Positions 1-8,698 of a DNA stretch of 64,000 nucleotides are shown here, one piece after another (within the stretch, counting starts at the first letter, position 1; every line of letters begins with the position of its first letter). The position numbers were made by a program, and so were the translations under genes. Source of the stretch: Flavonifractor sp. An10 (GTDB lineage Bacteria; Bacillota; Clostridia; Oscillospirales; Oscillospiraceae); assembly GCF_002161215.1 (NCBI RefSeq), contig NZ_NFMB01000003.1, positions 426,348 to 490,347 on the forward strand. The letters are read 5' to 3'. The notes below the pieces were generated by a model that worked only from the letters and a program-made list of their open reading frames with translations, was not told the DNA's origin and made no database searches.

Positions 1-2
1 AA

Positions 3-806
3 TTATTCATCAGCCAGCCAGCGCTGAGCAAAGCCATCCGCTCCATGGAGAAAGAGCTTGGTGTTGTCCTATTCAACCGTGCCCCCAAGGAACTGAGCCT
101 GACCGAGGAAGGTAAAACTGTATATCGCTACGCAGTAGATGTTCTAAACTACTGTGGCAGCCGCACGACTGAGCTGCTTTCCTTACTAGAGCAGGCAAAG
201 GGCTCCATTAAATTTGGCCTGCCGCCGTCGGTTGGAAGCGTATTTTTTTCCAAGATCCTGCATGAGTACAGAGCAATGTTTCCACAAATCAATTTGCAGA
301 TATATGAAGGCACCTCCAAAAAAATTGAAGCCATGATTATGGGCGAACAGCTTGATTTGGGGGTAGTTGTCGAGCCATATGAGAATCCTCATATGCAATT
401 GAAAACGGTTTATCGTTCCGATGCAGTCCTAGCGGTTTCTCAAAAACACCGGCTGGCAAAGCGAAAGACTGTCGGATTTTTAGAGCTAAAAGATGAGCCC
501 ATGTTATTGGTATCAAAAGATTACATGTTCCACGATCAGATTATCGTCCGTTGCCAAGAAGCCGGCTTTACCCCCAATATAGCCTTCACCTCGTCTCAGT
601 GGGATCTGCTGCTTGAGATGGTTGCAGAGAATCAAGGTGTTACGATTATCGGGAGGCCATTGGTTGAAAAACTTTACAATGATCGGGTCCGCTGTATCTC
701 ATTGAAAAATCCTGAATTTCCCTGGATCCTTGGCTTGATATTTAAGAAGGGCCGCACTCTATCCGGGGCTGCAAAGCGCTTCTGGGATTTCTGCGGCAAC
801 GTATGA
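3..806 (+). CDS. LysR-family transcriptional regulator (5' end outside window)
   Basis: The frame is open to the window edge. Its first visible residues, LFISQPALSKAIRSMEKELG, are the recognition helix of a LysR winged HTH, so the true start lies upstream; the ATG at 45 is internal. The rest is the effector-binding domain, with GSIKFGLPPSVGS beginning the periplasmic-binding-protein-like fold, followed by two alternating alpha/beta subdomains. About 267 residues are visible of a usual 290-300. LysR proteins are DNA-binding regulators usually controlled by a small co-inducer. Its target cannot be told because the upstream neighbour is not in the window; the downstream neighbour is IS debris. 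Confidence 0.9.
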   Translation, partial: LFISQPALSKAIRSMEKELGVVLFNRAPKELSLTEEGKTVYRYAVDVLNYCGSRTTELLSLLEQAKGSIKFGLPPSVGSVFFSKILHEYRAMFPQINLQIYEGTSKKIEAMIMGEQLDLGVVVEPYENPHMQLKTVYRSDAVLAVSQKHRLAKRKTVGFLELKDEPMLLVSKDYMFHDQIIVRCQEAGFTPNIAFTSSQWDLLLEMVAENQGVTIIGRPLVEKLYNDRVRCISLKNPEFPWILGLIFKKGRTLSGAAKRFWDFCGNV

Positions 807-1205
807 TCAACAAGAAGGGACACTTCATTTTGAGTGAAAGACGGGACGTCTTCATTTGCTCAGGCAGGAGATAGTTATATCTGGTATAGGATTAACTTAG
901 AGAACATCTCGATGGATAATAGTAACGCCAGGACCTCAAAGCGGCCAATGATGGGGACGCATAAAAGCCCTAATCAATGAGGCTTGAAGCTGGGAGACTG
1001 ACGCAGCAGGATCTGAAGAGCCTGTGCACTCGCCACTCTGGGTTGTTAGCTGCTCCACCCTCGTTAGCAGTTCGCGCTGGCAAACATCTTACGGATTTTC
1101 TGGCCAAAACCGCGATACTCGGTCGCTCATTTCGTACTGTTTCCTGTTGGACGCCCCGCATATTAAATAACGCGCCTCACCTAAAAGAGAAAACGGCCTC
1201 CACGA
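807..1205. other. Non-coding stretch after the LysR gene
   Basis: About 400 bases with no convincing reading frame, RNA gene or strong hairpin. Short frames on both strands lack a ribosome site and recognisable composition. It runs directly into the IS3-type remnant and may be degraded insertion debris. Confidence 0.4.
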
Positions 1206-1208
1206 TAA

Positions 1209-1370
1209 ACTGGTCCAGTAAAAATGGGCAGTGATAAAAGACCCCCTGATGTAGGAAAACAGGCTGCATCAGGGGGTCTGGTCATGGAAAAGCAGGCGTA
1301 TGAGATTCAGCGCTTGCAGATGGAAAACAGATTACTGCGAGATTTTCTGCGGTTTACAGGAGGGCGGTGA
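1209..1370 (+). pseudogene. IS3-family OrfA remnant (C-terminal part)
   Basis: After an in-frame stop at 1206 the frame reads TGPVKMGSDKRPPDVGKQ, then MEKQAYEIQRLQMENRLLRD and FLRFTGGR. The last part is the leucine-zipper-like tail typical of IS3-family OrfA, whose N-terminal HTH is missing. The DNA contains a 15-bp inverted repeat (1240-1254/1264-1278) within the coding frame. A matching sequence lies inverted at 25742-25827. The stop overlaps the GTG that opens the OrfB remnant, the arrangement used for frameshifting in IS3 elements. Confidence 0.65.
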
Positions 1371-1722
1371 GGGCAAAGATAAAATACCACACCATATATC
1401 GTTACAGAACAGAGTATTCAGTGCCAGTCATGTGCAAATTCTTTTCAGTATCCAGAAGCGGCTACTATGCCTTGTCCACTGCCTGGACAGGTCCGAGAAG
1501 GATACCGCCCTTGCAGAGATCATCGCACAGCAACAGGAATGCAGCTTCCGTACCTATGGCTACCGGCGGATGCGGCTGTGGCTGAAAAGCCAGAATATTT
1601 TCCGTGATCCCAAAACAGTGCTGCGGGTCATGAAGAAGTATGGTTTATTCCCAGATATCCGCCGCCGCAGAAAATGGAAGCAGAACAGAGTGCATTTATC
1701 GATGCAAGCCTGTTGCTGTTTC
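1367..1722 (+). pseudogene. IS3-family transposase (OrfB) N-terminal remnant, frameshifted
   Basis: From a GTG at 1367 the frame encodes a typical IS3 OrfB opening (YSVPVMCKFFSVSRSGYYA). Around 1480-1500 the homology moves to another frame, which continues with CSFRTYGYRRMRLWLKSQ and later DPKTVLRVMKKYGL, the HTH_21 region. Homology ends near 1690 (RRRRKWKQN) before the rve integrase domain. It is inactive. The C-terminal rve part of a transposase of the same family lies in the same orientation at 11508-11737, on the other side of the BKACE island. Confidence 0.7.
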
Positions 1723-2094
1723 CCCAGGACAATGAGATAATTGACCGATACATTCACTTTTGCAGCCATGAACGCATCCTGCAAAAAACTGGAGAGGCGC
1801 CGCTGGCGCGGCGCCTCTCCACCTAAATCTCAATATTTCCTACCAGGGCTCTTTTTTGTTCTGTCCACACTATCTGGAGCAGTTCACAGGCTGACTGCCG
1901 TTTCCCCGTTCTGCCTCACATCCGTGTCTTCTTTTTGCCTCGGGACACAAAAAGTTCACCGGTTCTGCCATGCCGAGGGGATTGCGTAAAAAGGTCCTCA
2001 GTCTCTCCAAGACCGCTCCTGCGATTCAGTGCTGTTCAGTATAGCAGAGGCTCCTCGCTTATCAACCCAGGATTTTCCGGACTTCTTTCCTCCC
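1723..2094. other. Non-coding debris between IS remnant and BKACE operon
   Basis: No recognisable gene. The minus strand downstream of the BKACE operon has a weak GGTC...GACC hairpin followed by a T run (about 1986-2015), a possible but unconvincing terminator. Confidence 0.35.
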
Positions 2095-3009
2095 TTATGC
2101 CTGTGTCAGGCAGAGAATTTCTCTCGCCTCGTCCGGGGATGCTACGTGACGGCCCAGTTCTTCGGCAATGCGCCGCACTTTAGCGATGGGCTCAGCGTTG
2201 GACTTGGCCAGCACACCGCGGCCCAGGTAGAGGTTGTCCTCCAGGCCCACACGGGCATTGCCGCCCAGACAGATAGCGGCAGTGACCAGGTCGAACTGGG
2301 TCTTTCCCGCCGCGGCGCAGGACCAGGTAAAGTCCTTCCCCAAAACCTTATAGGCGGTCTCCACCAGGAAGTTCAGGTTGGCGATGGTTGCGGGCATACC
2401 GCCCATCACTCCCAGGACAAACTGGAGGTAGACGGGGGGCTTCACCATGCCCCGTTTGAGGAAATAGTCGATGTTGCTGATCATGCCCGCCTCATAGACC
2501 TCAAACTCCGGCTTGACGTTGTGCCTGGCCATGATGGCCATGTAGTCCTCGATGTCCTGGAAGGTATTGGCGAAGGGTACCCGGTAGGTGTTCTTCACAA
2601 ATGGGATTTCCCAGTCAAACTTGGGCTCCTTGATCTTGTCGGCAATGGGGGCAAAGCAGAAGTTGACCGATCCGGCATTGCAGGAGGCCAGTTCCGGCCT
2701 GGCCACGGGGAGGGCCGCCAGGCGCTCCTCACTGCTCATGCCGATGGCGCCGCCTGTGGTGATTCCGATGACCACGTCGCAGCGGCTGCGTACGCCTTCC
2801 ACCACCTGCTGCATCAGGACCGGGTCGCCGGTGGGCTGGCCGGTTTGGGGGTCGCGGGTATGCAGGTGCACCACCGCGGCGCCTGCCTGGCAGGCCGCAA
2901 CCGCCTCGTCAATGATCTGTTCCGGCGTGATGGGCAGGTAGGGAGACATGCTGGGGATGTGAACCGCGCCAGTGACGGCGGCGGTCAGGATCACAGTCTG
3001 TTGGGCCAT
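2095..3009 (-). CDS. BKACE-family beta-keto acid cleavage enzyme (DUF849), copy 1
   Basis: BKACE enzymes (prototype Kce of lysine fermentation) are Zn2+-dependent TIM barrels that condense a beta-keto acid with acetyl-CoA, releasing acetoacetate and a new acyl-CoA. The family signatures are visible: the metal motif AVVHLHTRD with the two His ligands near residues 47-49, and ARVGLEDNLYLGRGV near the C-terminus with the third ligand Glu and the following Asp. The 304-residue length fits. I chose the ATG at 3009 (MAQQTVILTAAVTG); a longer GTG start at 3042 would overlap the upstream gene. It is the last gene of a minus-strand operon of two other BKACEs and a dehydrogenase, seven bases after the previous stop. 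It is the most divergent of the three paralogues. Substrate unknown. Confidence 0.9.
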   Translation of the reverse strand: MAQQTVILTAAVTGAVHIPSMSPYLPITPEQIIDEAVAACQAGAAVVHLHTRDPQTGQPTGDPVLMQQVVEGVRSRCDVVIGITTGGAIGMSSEERLAALPVARPELASCNAGSVNFCFAPIADKIKEPKFDWEIPFVKNTYRVPFANTFQDIEDYMAIMARHNVKPEFEVYEAGMISNIDYFLKRGMVKPPVYLQFVLGVMGGMPATIANLNFLVETAYKVLGKDFTWSCAAAGKTQFDLVTAAICLGGNARVGLEDNLYLGRGVLAKSNAEPIAKVRRIAEELGRHVASPDEAREILCLTQA

Positions 3010-3016
3010 GGCGCGC

Positions 3017-3868
3017 TCATTTTCCCAAGCCCAGGATCTCACGGGCCTCGGCGGGGGTGGCGACCTCCTTGCCGTACTCGCGGACGACGCGGGCGGCGCG
3101 CTCCACGAACTGGACGTTGCTCTCGGCCAGCACGCCCTTGGAGTACATGACGTTGTCCTCCATGCCCACGCGGATGTGGCCGCCCAGGGCCACGGCGCCG
3201 TAGAGCATCTCCATGGCGGAGTGGCCCACGCCGAAGCAGCTCCAGGTGGAGCCGGGGCACAGGGACTCCATGGTCTCCTTCATGAAGATCAGGTTCTTCA
3301 TGGAGCCGGGGATGCCGTTGGCGCAGCCCATGCAGAACTGGAAGTGCAGGGGGGCCTTCAGCACGCCCTTCTTCAGGTAGTAGGCGGCGTTGGCAATCAT
3401 GCCGGGGTCAAAGGCCTCGATCTCCGGCTTGACGCCCCACTCCTGCATGTTCTTGCCCAGCTCCTCCAGAAAGGAGGGGGGATTGAGGAACAGGGAGGTG
3501 TGCAGCCAGTTCATGGAGCCGCAGTCGTAGGAGCCCATCTCAGGGCGCAGCTCCTTTAGGTGGATCTGGCGGGTCTCCTCGGTGGCGTTGAGATCGCCGG
3601 AGGTGGTCATGTTCAGGATGATGTCGCAGTCGGGGTGGTTGGCGCGGAGCAGCTCCACCGTCTTGCGGAACTTCTCCTTGTCCATGGTGCCCTTGCCCTC
3701 GTCGTCCCGCATGTGCAGGTGGGCCACGGCGGCGCCGGCCTTCCAGCAGGCGTACACGTCCTCGGCGATCTCCTCGGGAGTCATGGGCACGTTGGGGTTG
3801 TTTGCCTTGGTGGGCCAGGCGCCGGTGGTGGCCACGGTGATGATCGTCTTGTTCTTCAGGTCGCTCAT
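3017..3868 (-). CDS. BKACE-family beta-keto acid cleavage enzyme (DUF849), copy 2
   Basis: This 283-residue enzyme has the full BKACE signature: AAVAHLHMRDD with the two metal-binding His residues, NMTTSG, and IRVGMEDNVMYSKGVLAESN holding the Glu ligand and Asp. It probably splits a beta-keto acid with acetyl-CoA. It is clearly closer to copy 3 (same MSDLK N-terminus and ending in ILGLxK/R) than to copy 1, indicating duplication within the cluster. GAGGTG lies 5 bases before the ATG. It follows the ketopantoate-reductase-like gene by 9 bases. Differences around the substrate pocket suggest a different acid from copy 1. This is an inference. Confidence 0.9.
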   Translation of the reverse strand: MSDLKNKTIITVATTGAWPTKANNPNVPMTPEEIAEDVYACWKAGAAVAHLHMRDDEGKGTMDKEKFRKTVELLRANHPDCDIILNMTTSGDLNATEETRQIHLKELRPEMGSYDCGSMNWLHTSLFLNPPSFLEELGKNMQEWGVKPEIEAFDPGMIANAAYYLKKGVLKAPLHFQFCMGCANGIPGSMKNLIFMKETMESLCPGSTWSCFGVGHSAMEMLYGAVALGGHIRVGMEDNVMYSKGVLAESNVQFVERAARVVREYGKEVATPAEAREILGLGK

Positions 3869-3877
3869 GCTAACACC

Positions 3878-4912
3878 TCACTGGTCGTCAGCTGCCAGAA
3901 GCGGCAGGAATTCTTCCTTGTTCTTCATGGTGTGGAGCACGCCGGTCTGCTCCTCCCGCTTGACCAGCTCCACCACCTTGTCATTGTAGGGGGTGTCGAT
4001 GCCCATCTCATCGCCCTTGCGGCAGACGATGCCGTTGATGAAGTCGATCTCGGTGGGGCGTCCCTTCTCCAGATCCTGGAGCATACTGGCCTTCAGGGCG
4101 GCGTGCTGATCCCACACCCTGTGGTAGATGGGGAACTTGGAGGGGATGTCCGCCGGGGAGTCCAGCTTGAGCTCCTCGAAGTCGGTGCCCTGCATGATGG
4201 CCAGGCGCACGCCGCAGGCGTTGGCCACCCGGACGGTCTCGTCGGCGATGTGGGCGATGCAGCGCAGGGTGGTCTCGTCGTTGAGCACCGCGCCGAAGGT
4301 ATCCGCCATGGCGGCGGACATGCCGGAGAAGGTGGCGTTCATGAGTACCTTGGCCCAGCGGATGCCCATCAGATTGTCCAGCACCTCGGTGTGGCCCACC
4401 AGGTTGAGGATCTTCTGGGCCTCCCGGATGCGGGGGGTGTCGGAGCCGTCGATCTCGCCGATCTCAAAGGCGAAGTTCTCCATGACCTTCATGGTGGAGG
4501 TGAGGCGGGAGACGCCGGGCTCCAGCCAGGTGGCGCCCCAGCCCACCGCGCCGCCGGCGGTGCGCTCCTTGCCCACGTAGGAGGAGACCAGCTCCTCGGG
4601 GATGCCGTTCTGCAGGGTGAGCACCAGGCTGTTCTCGTCCATGTGCTCCATCAGCTGGGGCATGACGGTATGGAGAGCAGTCTGCTTGGTGGTCAGGAGG
4701 AACAGGTCGTATACCCCCTCCATCTCGTCGGTGTGGAGGGCGGACACGGGGACGTTCAGCTCCATGGTGCCGGTTACCGTGGCACCCTTGGCCCGCAGGG
4801 CGTCGATGGTGGGCTGATAGGAGTCCACCAGGTCCACCTGGCCGCCGTTCTTGGTGATAAGGGCGCCGATGATGGTGCCCAGAGAACCGATACCGATGAC
4901 TGCTGTTCTCAT
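3878..4912 (-). CDS. Ketopantoate reductase-like (PanE/ApbA family) dehydrogenase 1
   Basis: An N-terminal Rossmann fold (AVIGIGSLGTIIGALI, residues 4-19) and a C-terminal helical ApbA_C domain mark the 2-dehydropantoate 2-reductase family. The conserved lysine lies in GIRWAKVLMNATFSGMS and the acidic catalytic residue in GRPTEIDFINGIV. I set the start at the ATG at 4912, with AAGGAG 9 bases upstream; a GTG at 4921 would overlap that site. True PanE makes pantoate. Here the setting between two BKACE genes, plus a second paralogue across the regulator, suggests oxidation of a hydroxy acid to the keto acid that BKACE cleaves. That role is inferred. Confidence 0.8.
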   Translation of the reverse strand: MRTAVIGIGSLGTIIGALITKNGGQVDLVDSYQPTIDALRAKGATVTGTMELNVPVSALHTDEMEGVYDLFLLTTKQTALHTVMPQLMEHMDENSLVLTLQNGIPEELVSSYVGKERTAGGAVGWGATWLEPGVSRLTSTMKVMENFAFEIGEIDGSDTPRIREAQKILNLVGHTEVLDNLMGIRWAKVLMNATFSGMSAAMADTFGAVLNDETTLRCIAHIADETVRVANACGVRLAIMQGTDFEELKLDSPADIPSKFPIYHRVWDQHAALKASMLQDLEKGRPTEIDFINGIVCRKGDEMGIDTPYNDKVVELVKREEQTGVLHTMKNKEEFLPLLAADDQ

Positions 4913-4933
4913 GAAAAACACTCCTTTTCGCGA

Positions 4934-5782
4934 TTAAAACACTTTCCGGGTCAGACCGAGGATCTTGCGGGCCTCGTCGGGGGTGGCGGCCTCCAGGTCG
5001 GCCTCCTCCAGCAGGTGCTTGGCGCGGGCCACGAACTGGGCGTTGTTGTCGGCCAGGACGCCCTTCCGGTAGTACACATTGTCCTCCATGCCCACGCGCA
5101 GGTGGCCGCCCATGGCGATGGTGGCCAGCATGATGGGCAGGTGGCCGTGGCCGATGCCGCAGGCCGCCCAGGTGGAGCCCTCAGGCAGCATGTTGCGGAG
5201 GAACACCAGGTTTTCCACCGTGCTGGGCAGGCCGCCGGCGCAGCCCAGGACGATCTGGAAGTGGCAGGGGGCCTTGAGCACGCCGGTCTTGATGTAGTGG
5301 ATGGCGTTCTGGATCATGCCGCCGTCGAAGATTTCGATTTCCGGCTTGATGTTGCTCTCCTGGAGGGCATAGCCCAGCTTCTCCAGGAAGGAGGGCGGGT
5401 TCATGAACACGGTGCGGTGCTGCCAGTTCAGGGTACCCGCATCGTAGGAGGCCAGCTCGGGCAGCAGCTGCTGCAGGGGATAGATGCGCTCCTCGTCCCC
5501 GAAGTCCACACTGCCGGAGCTGGTGATGTTGATGCAGATGTCGCAGTCCTTGTGGGCGCGGATGCGCTCCACGGTCTCCTTGTACTTGGCAAAGTCGGTG
5601 GAGGGCGAACCGTCGTCGTTGCGCACATGGATGTGGGCAATGGCGGCGCCCGCCTTCCAGCAGTTGTACACGTCCTCGGCGATGGCCTCCGGGGTGAAGG
5701 GGACGTTGGGGTTGTCGTCGTGGGTGGGCCAGGAGCCGGTGACAGCTACCGAGATAACGCGCTTTCTTTTCAGATCAGACAT
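4934..5782 (-). CDS. BKACE-family beta-keto acid cleavage enzyme (DUF849), copy 3
   Basis: First gene of the minus-strand operon, 282 residues. AAIAHIHVRNDDGSP carries the paired His metal ligands, NITSSGSVDFG lines the pocket, and LRVGMEDNVYYRKGVLADNN carries the Glu ligand and Asp. It is a close paralogue of copy 2. A strong TAGGAGG site lies 8 bases before the ATG, and a sigma-54 promoter lies 53 bases upstream, so this promoter probably drives the four-gene operon. Three BKACEs in one cluster is unusual and suggests several related substrates or a multi-step degradation. Confidence 0.9.
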   Translation of the reverse strand: MSDLKRKRVISVAVTGSWPTHDDNPNVPFTPEAIAEDVYNCWKAGAAIAHIHVRNDDGSPSTDFAKYKETVERIRAHKDCDICINITSSGSVDFGDEERIYPLQQLLPELASYDAGTLNWQHRTVFMNPPSFLEKLGYALQESNIKPEIEIFDGGMIQNAIHYIKTGVLKAPCHFQIVLGCAGGLPSTVENLVFLRNMLPEGSTWAACGIGHGHLPIMLATIAMGGHLRVGMEDNVYYRKGVLADNNAQFVARAKHLLEEADLEAATPDEARKILGLTRKVF

Positions 5783-5834
5783 GAGATTTTCCTCCTAAAA
5801 TTCCAAGTATAGATTGGGTGTCTGTATGCTGTCT

Positions 5835-5854
5835 TTGCAAACGACGTGCCAACC
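5835..5854 (-). promoter_or_regulatory. Sigma-54 (-24/-12) promoter of the BKACE operon
   Basis: The minus strand reads TTGGCACG-TCGT-TTGCAA, a match to the TGGCACG-N4-TTGC sigma-54 consensus at all defined positions. The BKACE copy 3 start is 53 bases downstream and a sigma-54 activator gene lies next to it. Confidence 0.85.
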
Positions 5855-5902
5855 GGAGAAAAAACGGGCTCCGCAATAGAATTCTATAAGAATGGGGCGC
5901 AA

Positions 5903-5950
5903 AAAACGGCGAGTCGGAATCGGTTTACGAACCGATTCCGACTCGCCGTT
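5903..5950 (-). terminator. Intrinsic terminator of the sigma-54 activator gene
   Basis: A perfect inverted repeat (AACGGCGAGTCGGAATCGGTT and its complement, 4-base loop) is followed on the minus strand by GTTTTTT. It sits 38 bases after the activator stop and upstream of the BKACE promoter, insulating the two units. Confidence 0.85.
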
Positions 5951-5987
5951 GAACCGACCGGCGACTTGCCGCCGGGGTGGGCGGGGG

Positions 5988-7427
5988 TCAGGACAGAGAG
6001 TATTTTCGCTTCCGCCGCATGATGGAGGACTGGCTGGTGCCCAGGGCGGCAGCTGCAGCATAGGAGCTCTTATATGTGGTCAGAGCGTACTGGACATATT
6101 CCCGCTCGCATCGCTCCAGATATTCCTGAAGTGAAAGTCCCTTACCCCAGAGCTGCTGGTATATGGGCATCTGAACTCCGTAGCTCTGAGGCGGCGCGGA
6201 GCGGTGGTCAAACCCCACCCGCCTGTCATGGCTGGCGGCGATGCCCTGAATGTTGGTGATTTCGATATAGTCCCCAGCGCTCATCACAACGGAGCGCTCC
6301 ACAAAGTTCTTCAGCTCCCGCACGTTGCCCGGCCAATCGTAGTTCCTCATTTCCTGCATGGTATTGCCAGCAAATGTTTTGCTTTTTGTGTATTTCTTGT
6401 TGTAATGGGACAAAAAATGCAGGGCCAGCGGTATGACGTCGTCTTTTCTCTCCCGCAGGGGCGCAATTTCCAGAGGGATCACATTCAGACGATAGAAGAG
6501 ATCTGCCCGGAACCGCTTCTCCTCCACCGCTTTCCATAGATCTTCATTTGTGGCGGAGACCAGGCGGAAATCCACTTTTTTCAGGGAGGTGGAGCCGATC
6601 CTCTGAATGGTTTTGGTCTCCAGGGCCCGCAGCAGCTTCCCTTGCAGTGCAATGGGGAGGGAGTTGATCTCATCCAGGAACAGAGTGCTGCCGTCGGCCG
6701 CCTCGATCAAGCCCTTTTTCCCGGTGGCAGAAGCGCCGGTAAAGGCCCCTTTCTCATAGCCGAAGAGCTCTGCCTCCAGCAGATTTTCCGGGAGTGAGGC
6801 GCAGTTGATGACCACCATCTCCCGCCCGGCGCGGCGGCCGTGGCTGTGGATATACTGGGCGATCACCTCTTTGCCGGTGCCGGACTCCCCGCTGATGAGT
6901 ACAGAGGTGTCAAAGTCCGAAATCTCCCGCGCTACCCGCAGCAATTCTTTCATTGCGTCGCTTTCAGCCACAATGTCGTCCCGGCTGCCTGAGAGTCCCT
7001 CGTCCCTTCCCGGGCCGGAGAAGGTGGATATGGTTCCCCTTGTCATGGCCTCGTTATAAAAATCATTGATGGTGTCAATGGGCCTGCAGATGGCGATGAT
7101 ATTCTGCACCTCTCCGTCCGGGCCGAACACAGGGTTGGAGATCACCAGCTGCCGGAAGGGGTTGCTGCGCTGGCTGTTGGCGATGTCCACATCCTGAAAC
7201 ATCACCACCCTTCGCTTCTCCCGATAGACCACGTCGGAGATACAGAAATCAATCTGGTTGCTGGTCTTGAAGTCGTGGACGTTGTAGGCCAGAAGCTCCG
7301 CCTTGCTCATGCCGATGATGTGGATGTAGGCGCTGTTGGCAAACAGGTAGTTCCCCTGGTTGTCCAGGATGTAGATGCCGTCGGGAATATTGTCCAGCAT
7401 CAGTTCATAAAACGGGCCGAGATTCAC
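5988..7427 (-). CDS. PAS-AAA+ sigma-54-dependent transcriptional activator
   Basis: This 479-residue enhancer-binding protein has an N-terminal PAS sensor (about 5-115, LDNIPDGIYILDNQGNYLFANSAY), an AAA+ domain with Walker A SGESGTGKE (179-187), the sigma-54-contacting GAFTGA loop (227-232) and Walker B TLFLDE (248-253), and a Fis-type HTH at the C-terminus (YAAAAALGTSQSSIMRRKRK). I chose the GTG at 7427 because AAAGGAGGAG precedes it at good distance; an upstream ATG at 7457 would include that site. It lies between two divergent arms that each have a -24/-12 promoter, so it almost certainly activates both, with the PAS domain sensing the substrate or a metabolite. Confidence 0.92.
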   Translation of the reverse strand: MNLGPFYELMLDNIPDGIYILDNQGNYLFANSAYIHIIGMSKAELLAYNVHDFKTSNQIDFCISDVVYREKRRVVMFQDVDIANSQRSNPFRQLVISNPVFGPDGEVQNIIAICRPIDTINDFYNEAMTRGTISTFSGPGRDEGLSGSRDDIVAESDAMKELLRVAREISDFDTSVLISGESGTGKEVIAQYIHSHGRRAGREMVVINCASLPENLLEAELFGYEKGAFTGASATGKKGLIEAADGSTLFLDEINSLPIALQGKLLRALETKTIQRIGSTSLKKVDFRLVSATNEDLWKAVEEKRFRADLFYRLNVIPLEIAPLRERKDDVIPLALHFLSHYNKKYTKSKTFAGNTMQEMRNYDWPGNVRELKNFVERSVVMSAGDYIEITNIQGIAASHDRRVGFDHRSAPPQSYGVQMPIYQQLWGKGLSLQEYLERCEREYVQYALTTYKSSYAAAAALGTSQSSIMRRKRKYSLS

Positions 7428-7587
7428 AGTACAATCTCCTCCTTTACGCAGGGCCAATCAGGATGATTCTGTGCAAAACAGATGCCAGCATGGGCGTCCG
7501 GCTTTTGGATTTTGTCATTATAGCATGGCGGGGGCGAATCTACAAGAAGGGAGAGGAGAGGAGGCGGTCTCGGCTCTGTCAAAAAAT

Positions 7588-7604
7588 TTGGCATGAAATT
7601 TGCA
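7588..7604 (+). promoter_or_regulatory. Sigma-54 (-24/-12) promoter of the dehydrogenase/symporter arm
   Basis: TTGGCATG-AAAT-TTGCA matches the sigma-54 consensus except T for C in the -24 box, with exact GG-GC spacing. It lies 42 bases upstream of the dehydrogenase 2 ATG; an AAAGGAGGGG ribosome site lies in between. Confidence 0.8.
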
Positions 7605-7645
7605 AGTATTCAGAGCAGATTTCAGAAAGGAGGGGAAAAATTTTT

Positions 7646-8689
7646 ATGAGAATCGCAATTCTAGGCTGCGGAGCCATGGGAACGGTCCTGGGTGCTTATC
7701 TGACCGCCAACGGCTGTCCGGTGGATATGGTGGACAGCTATCAGGCCCATGTGGATGCCCTGAATGAAAAGGGGGCCCACATCGTCGGTACTGTGGATAA
7801 GACTGTGCCGGTGCGGGCGATGACGCCCGAACAGATGGAGGGCATCTACGACCTGGTGTTCCTGTTCACCAAGCAGACGGCCAACGACCAGGTGCTTCCG
7901 GCCCTGCCGCCCCATCTGGGGGAGGACAGCACCGTCTGCACCCTGCAGAACGGTGTCCCCGAGCCCTATGTGGCCGGCTATGTGGGCCAGAACCGCACCG
8001 TGGGCGGCACCGTCCTCTGGGGCGCCACTTTTGTGGGGCCCGGCACGTCGGAGCTCACCCAGAACATCGAGAAAAACGACCACCTGTTTGAGATCGGTGA
8101 GATGGACGGCAGCATCGGCCCCCGCATCCAGAAGGTGGCGGATGTGCTGGGCTATATGGGCCGTCCGGCCAAGGTGACGGATGGGCTCATGGCCTCCCGC
8201 TGGGGCAAGCTGATCAACAACGCCTGCATGAGCGGCATGTCCGCCGTGTGCGGCGCTACCTTCGGCGGCGTGCTGGAAAACCCGGTGTCCCGGGCCTGCC
8301 TGAGCTACCTGGGACGGGAGGTCAAGCAGTGCTGTGAGGCGGCGGGCTACCATCTGCCCTTGCTGCTCAACGAGCAGTCGCCGGACACCCTGGACCTGAT
8401 TGACGAGGCCATGTACCAGGCCGACCAGCAGATGTTCCAGGTCATGTACCAGGACATGCACACGGCCAAGGCCAGCATGCTCCAGGATCTGGAGAAGGGC
8501 AAAAAGACCGAGGTCACCATGATCAACGGCTTTGTCTGCCAGACCGGCGACCAGCACGGTATCCCGACCCCGTTCAACCACAAGGTGGTGGAGATCGTGG
8601 AGAAAATCGAGTCCGAGGAGCTGCCCCTGTCCATAGACAATCTCCAGTATTTCCCGCGGGAATGGTTTACCTATCCCATTGAGAACTAG
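7646..8689 (+). CDS. Ketopantoate reductase-like (PanE/ApbA family) dehydrogenase 2
   Basis: A 347-residue paralogue of the dehydrogenase at 3878-4912. It has the Rossmann motif ILGCGAMGTVLGAYL, the conserved lysine in SRWGKLINNACMSGMSA and the catalytic acid in KKTEVTMINGF. The start is the ATG at 7646, 6-10 bases after AAAGGAGGGG; longer in-frame starts would lie upstream of the sigma-54 promoter. It opens the plus-strand arm of the island with MaoC, a small membrane protein and the symporter. Probable role: NAD(P)-dependent conversion between hydroxy and keto forms of the imported acid. This is inferred; a classic pantothenate role is unlikely in this context. Confidence 0.8.
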   Translation: MRIAILGCGAMGTVLGAYLTANGCPVDMVDSYQAHVDALNEKGAHIVGTVDKTVPVRAMTPEQMEGIYDLVFLFTKQTANDQVLPALPPHLGEDSTVCTLQNGVPEPYVAGYVGQNRTVGGTVLWGATFVGPGTSELTQNIEKNDHLFEIGEMDGSIGPRIQKVADVLGYMGRPAKVTDGLMASRWGKLINNACMSGMSAVCGATFGGVLENPVSRACLSYLGREVKQCCEAAGYHLPLLLNEQSPDTLDLIDEAMYQADQQMFQVMYQDMHTAKASMLQDLEKGKKTEVTMINGFVCQTGDQHGIPTPFNHKVVEIVEKIESEELPLSIDNLQYFPREWFTYPIEN

Positions 8690-8698
8690 GAGGCAGGT

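Noticed and set aside
3560..5812. A 750-residue open frame on the plus strand
   Set aside because: It is antisense to the dehydrogenase 1 and BKACE copy 3 genes, rich in Gly/His/Val low-complexity sequence and lacking a ribosome site; it is a shadow of GC-rich codons.
5876..5887. ATAGAATTCTAT palindrome upstream of the BKACE sigma-54 promoter as an activator site
   Set aside because: No matching copy is found upstream of the other sigma-54 promoter, and one 12-bp palindrome is too weak to call.
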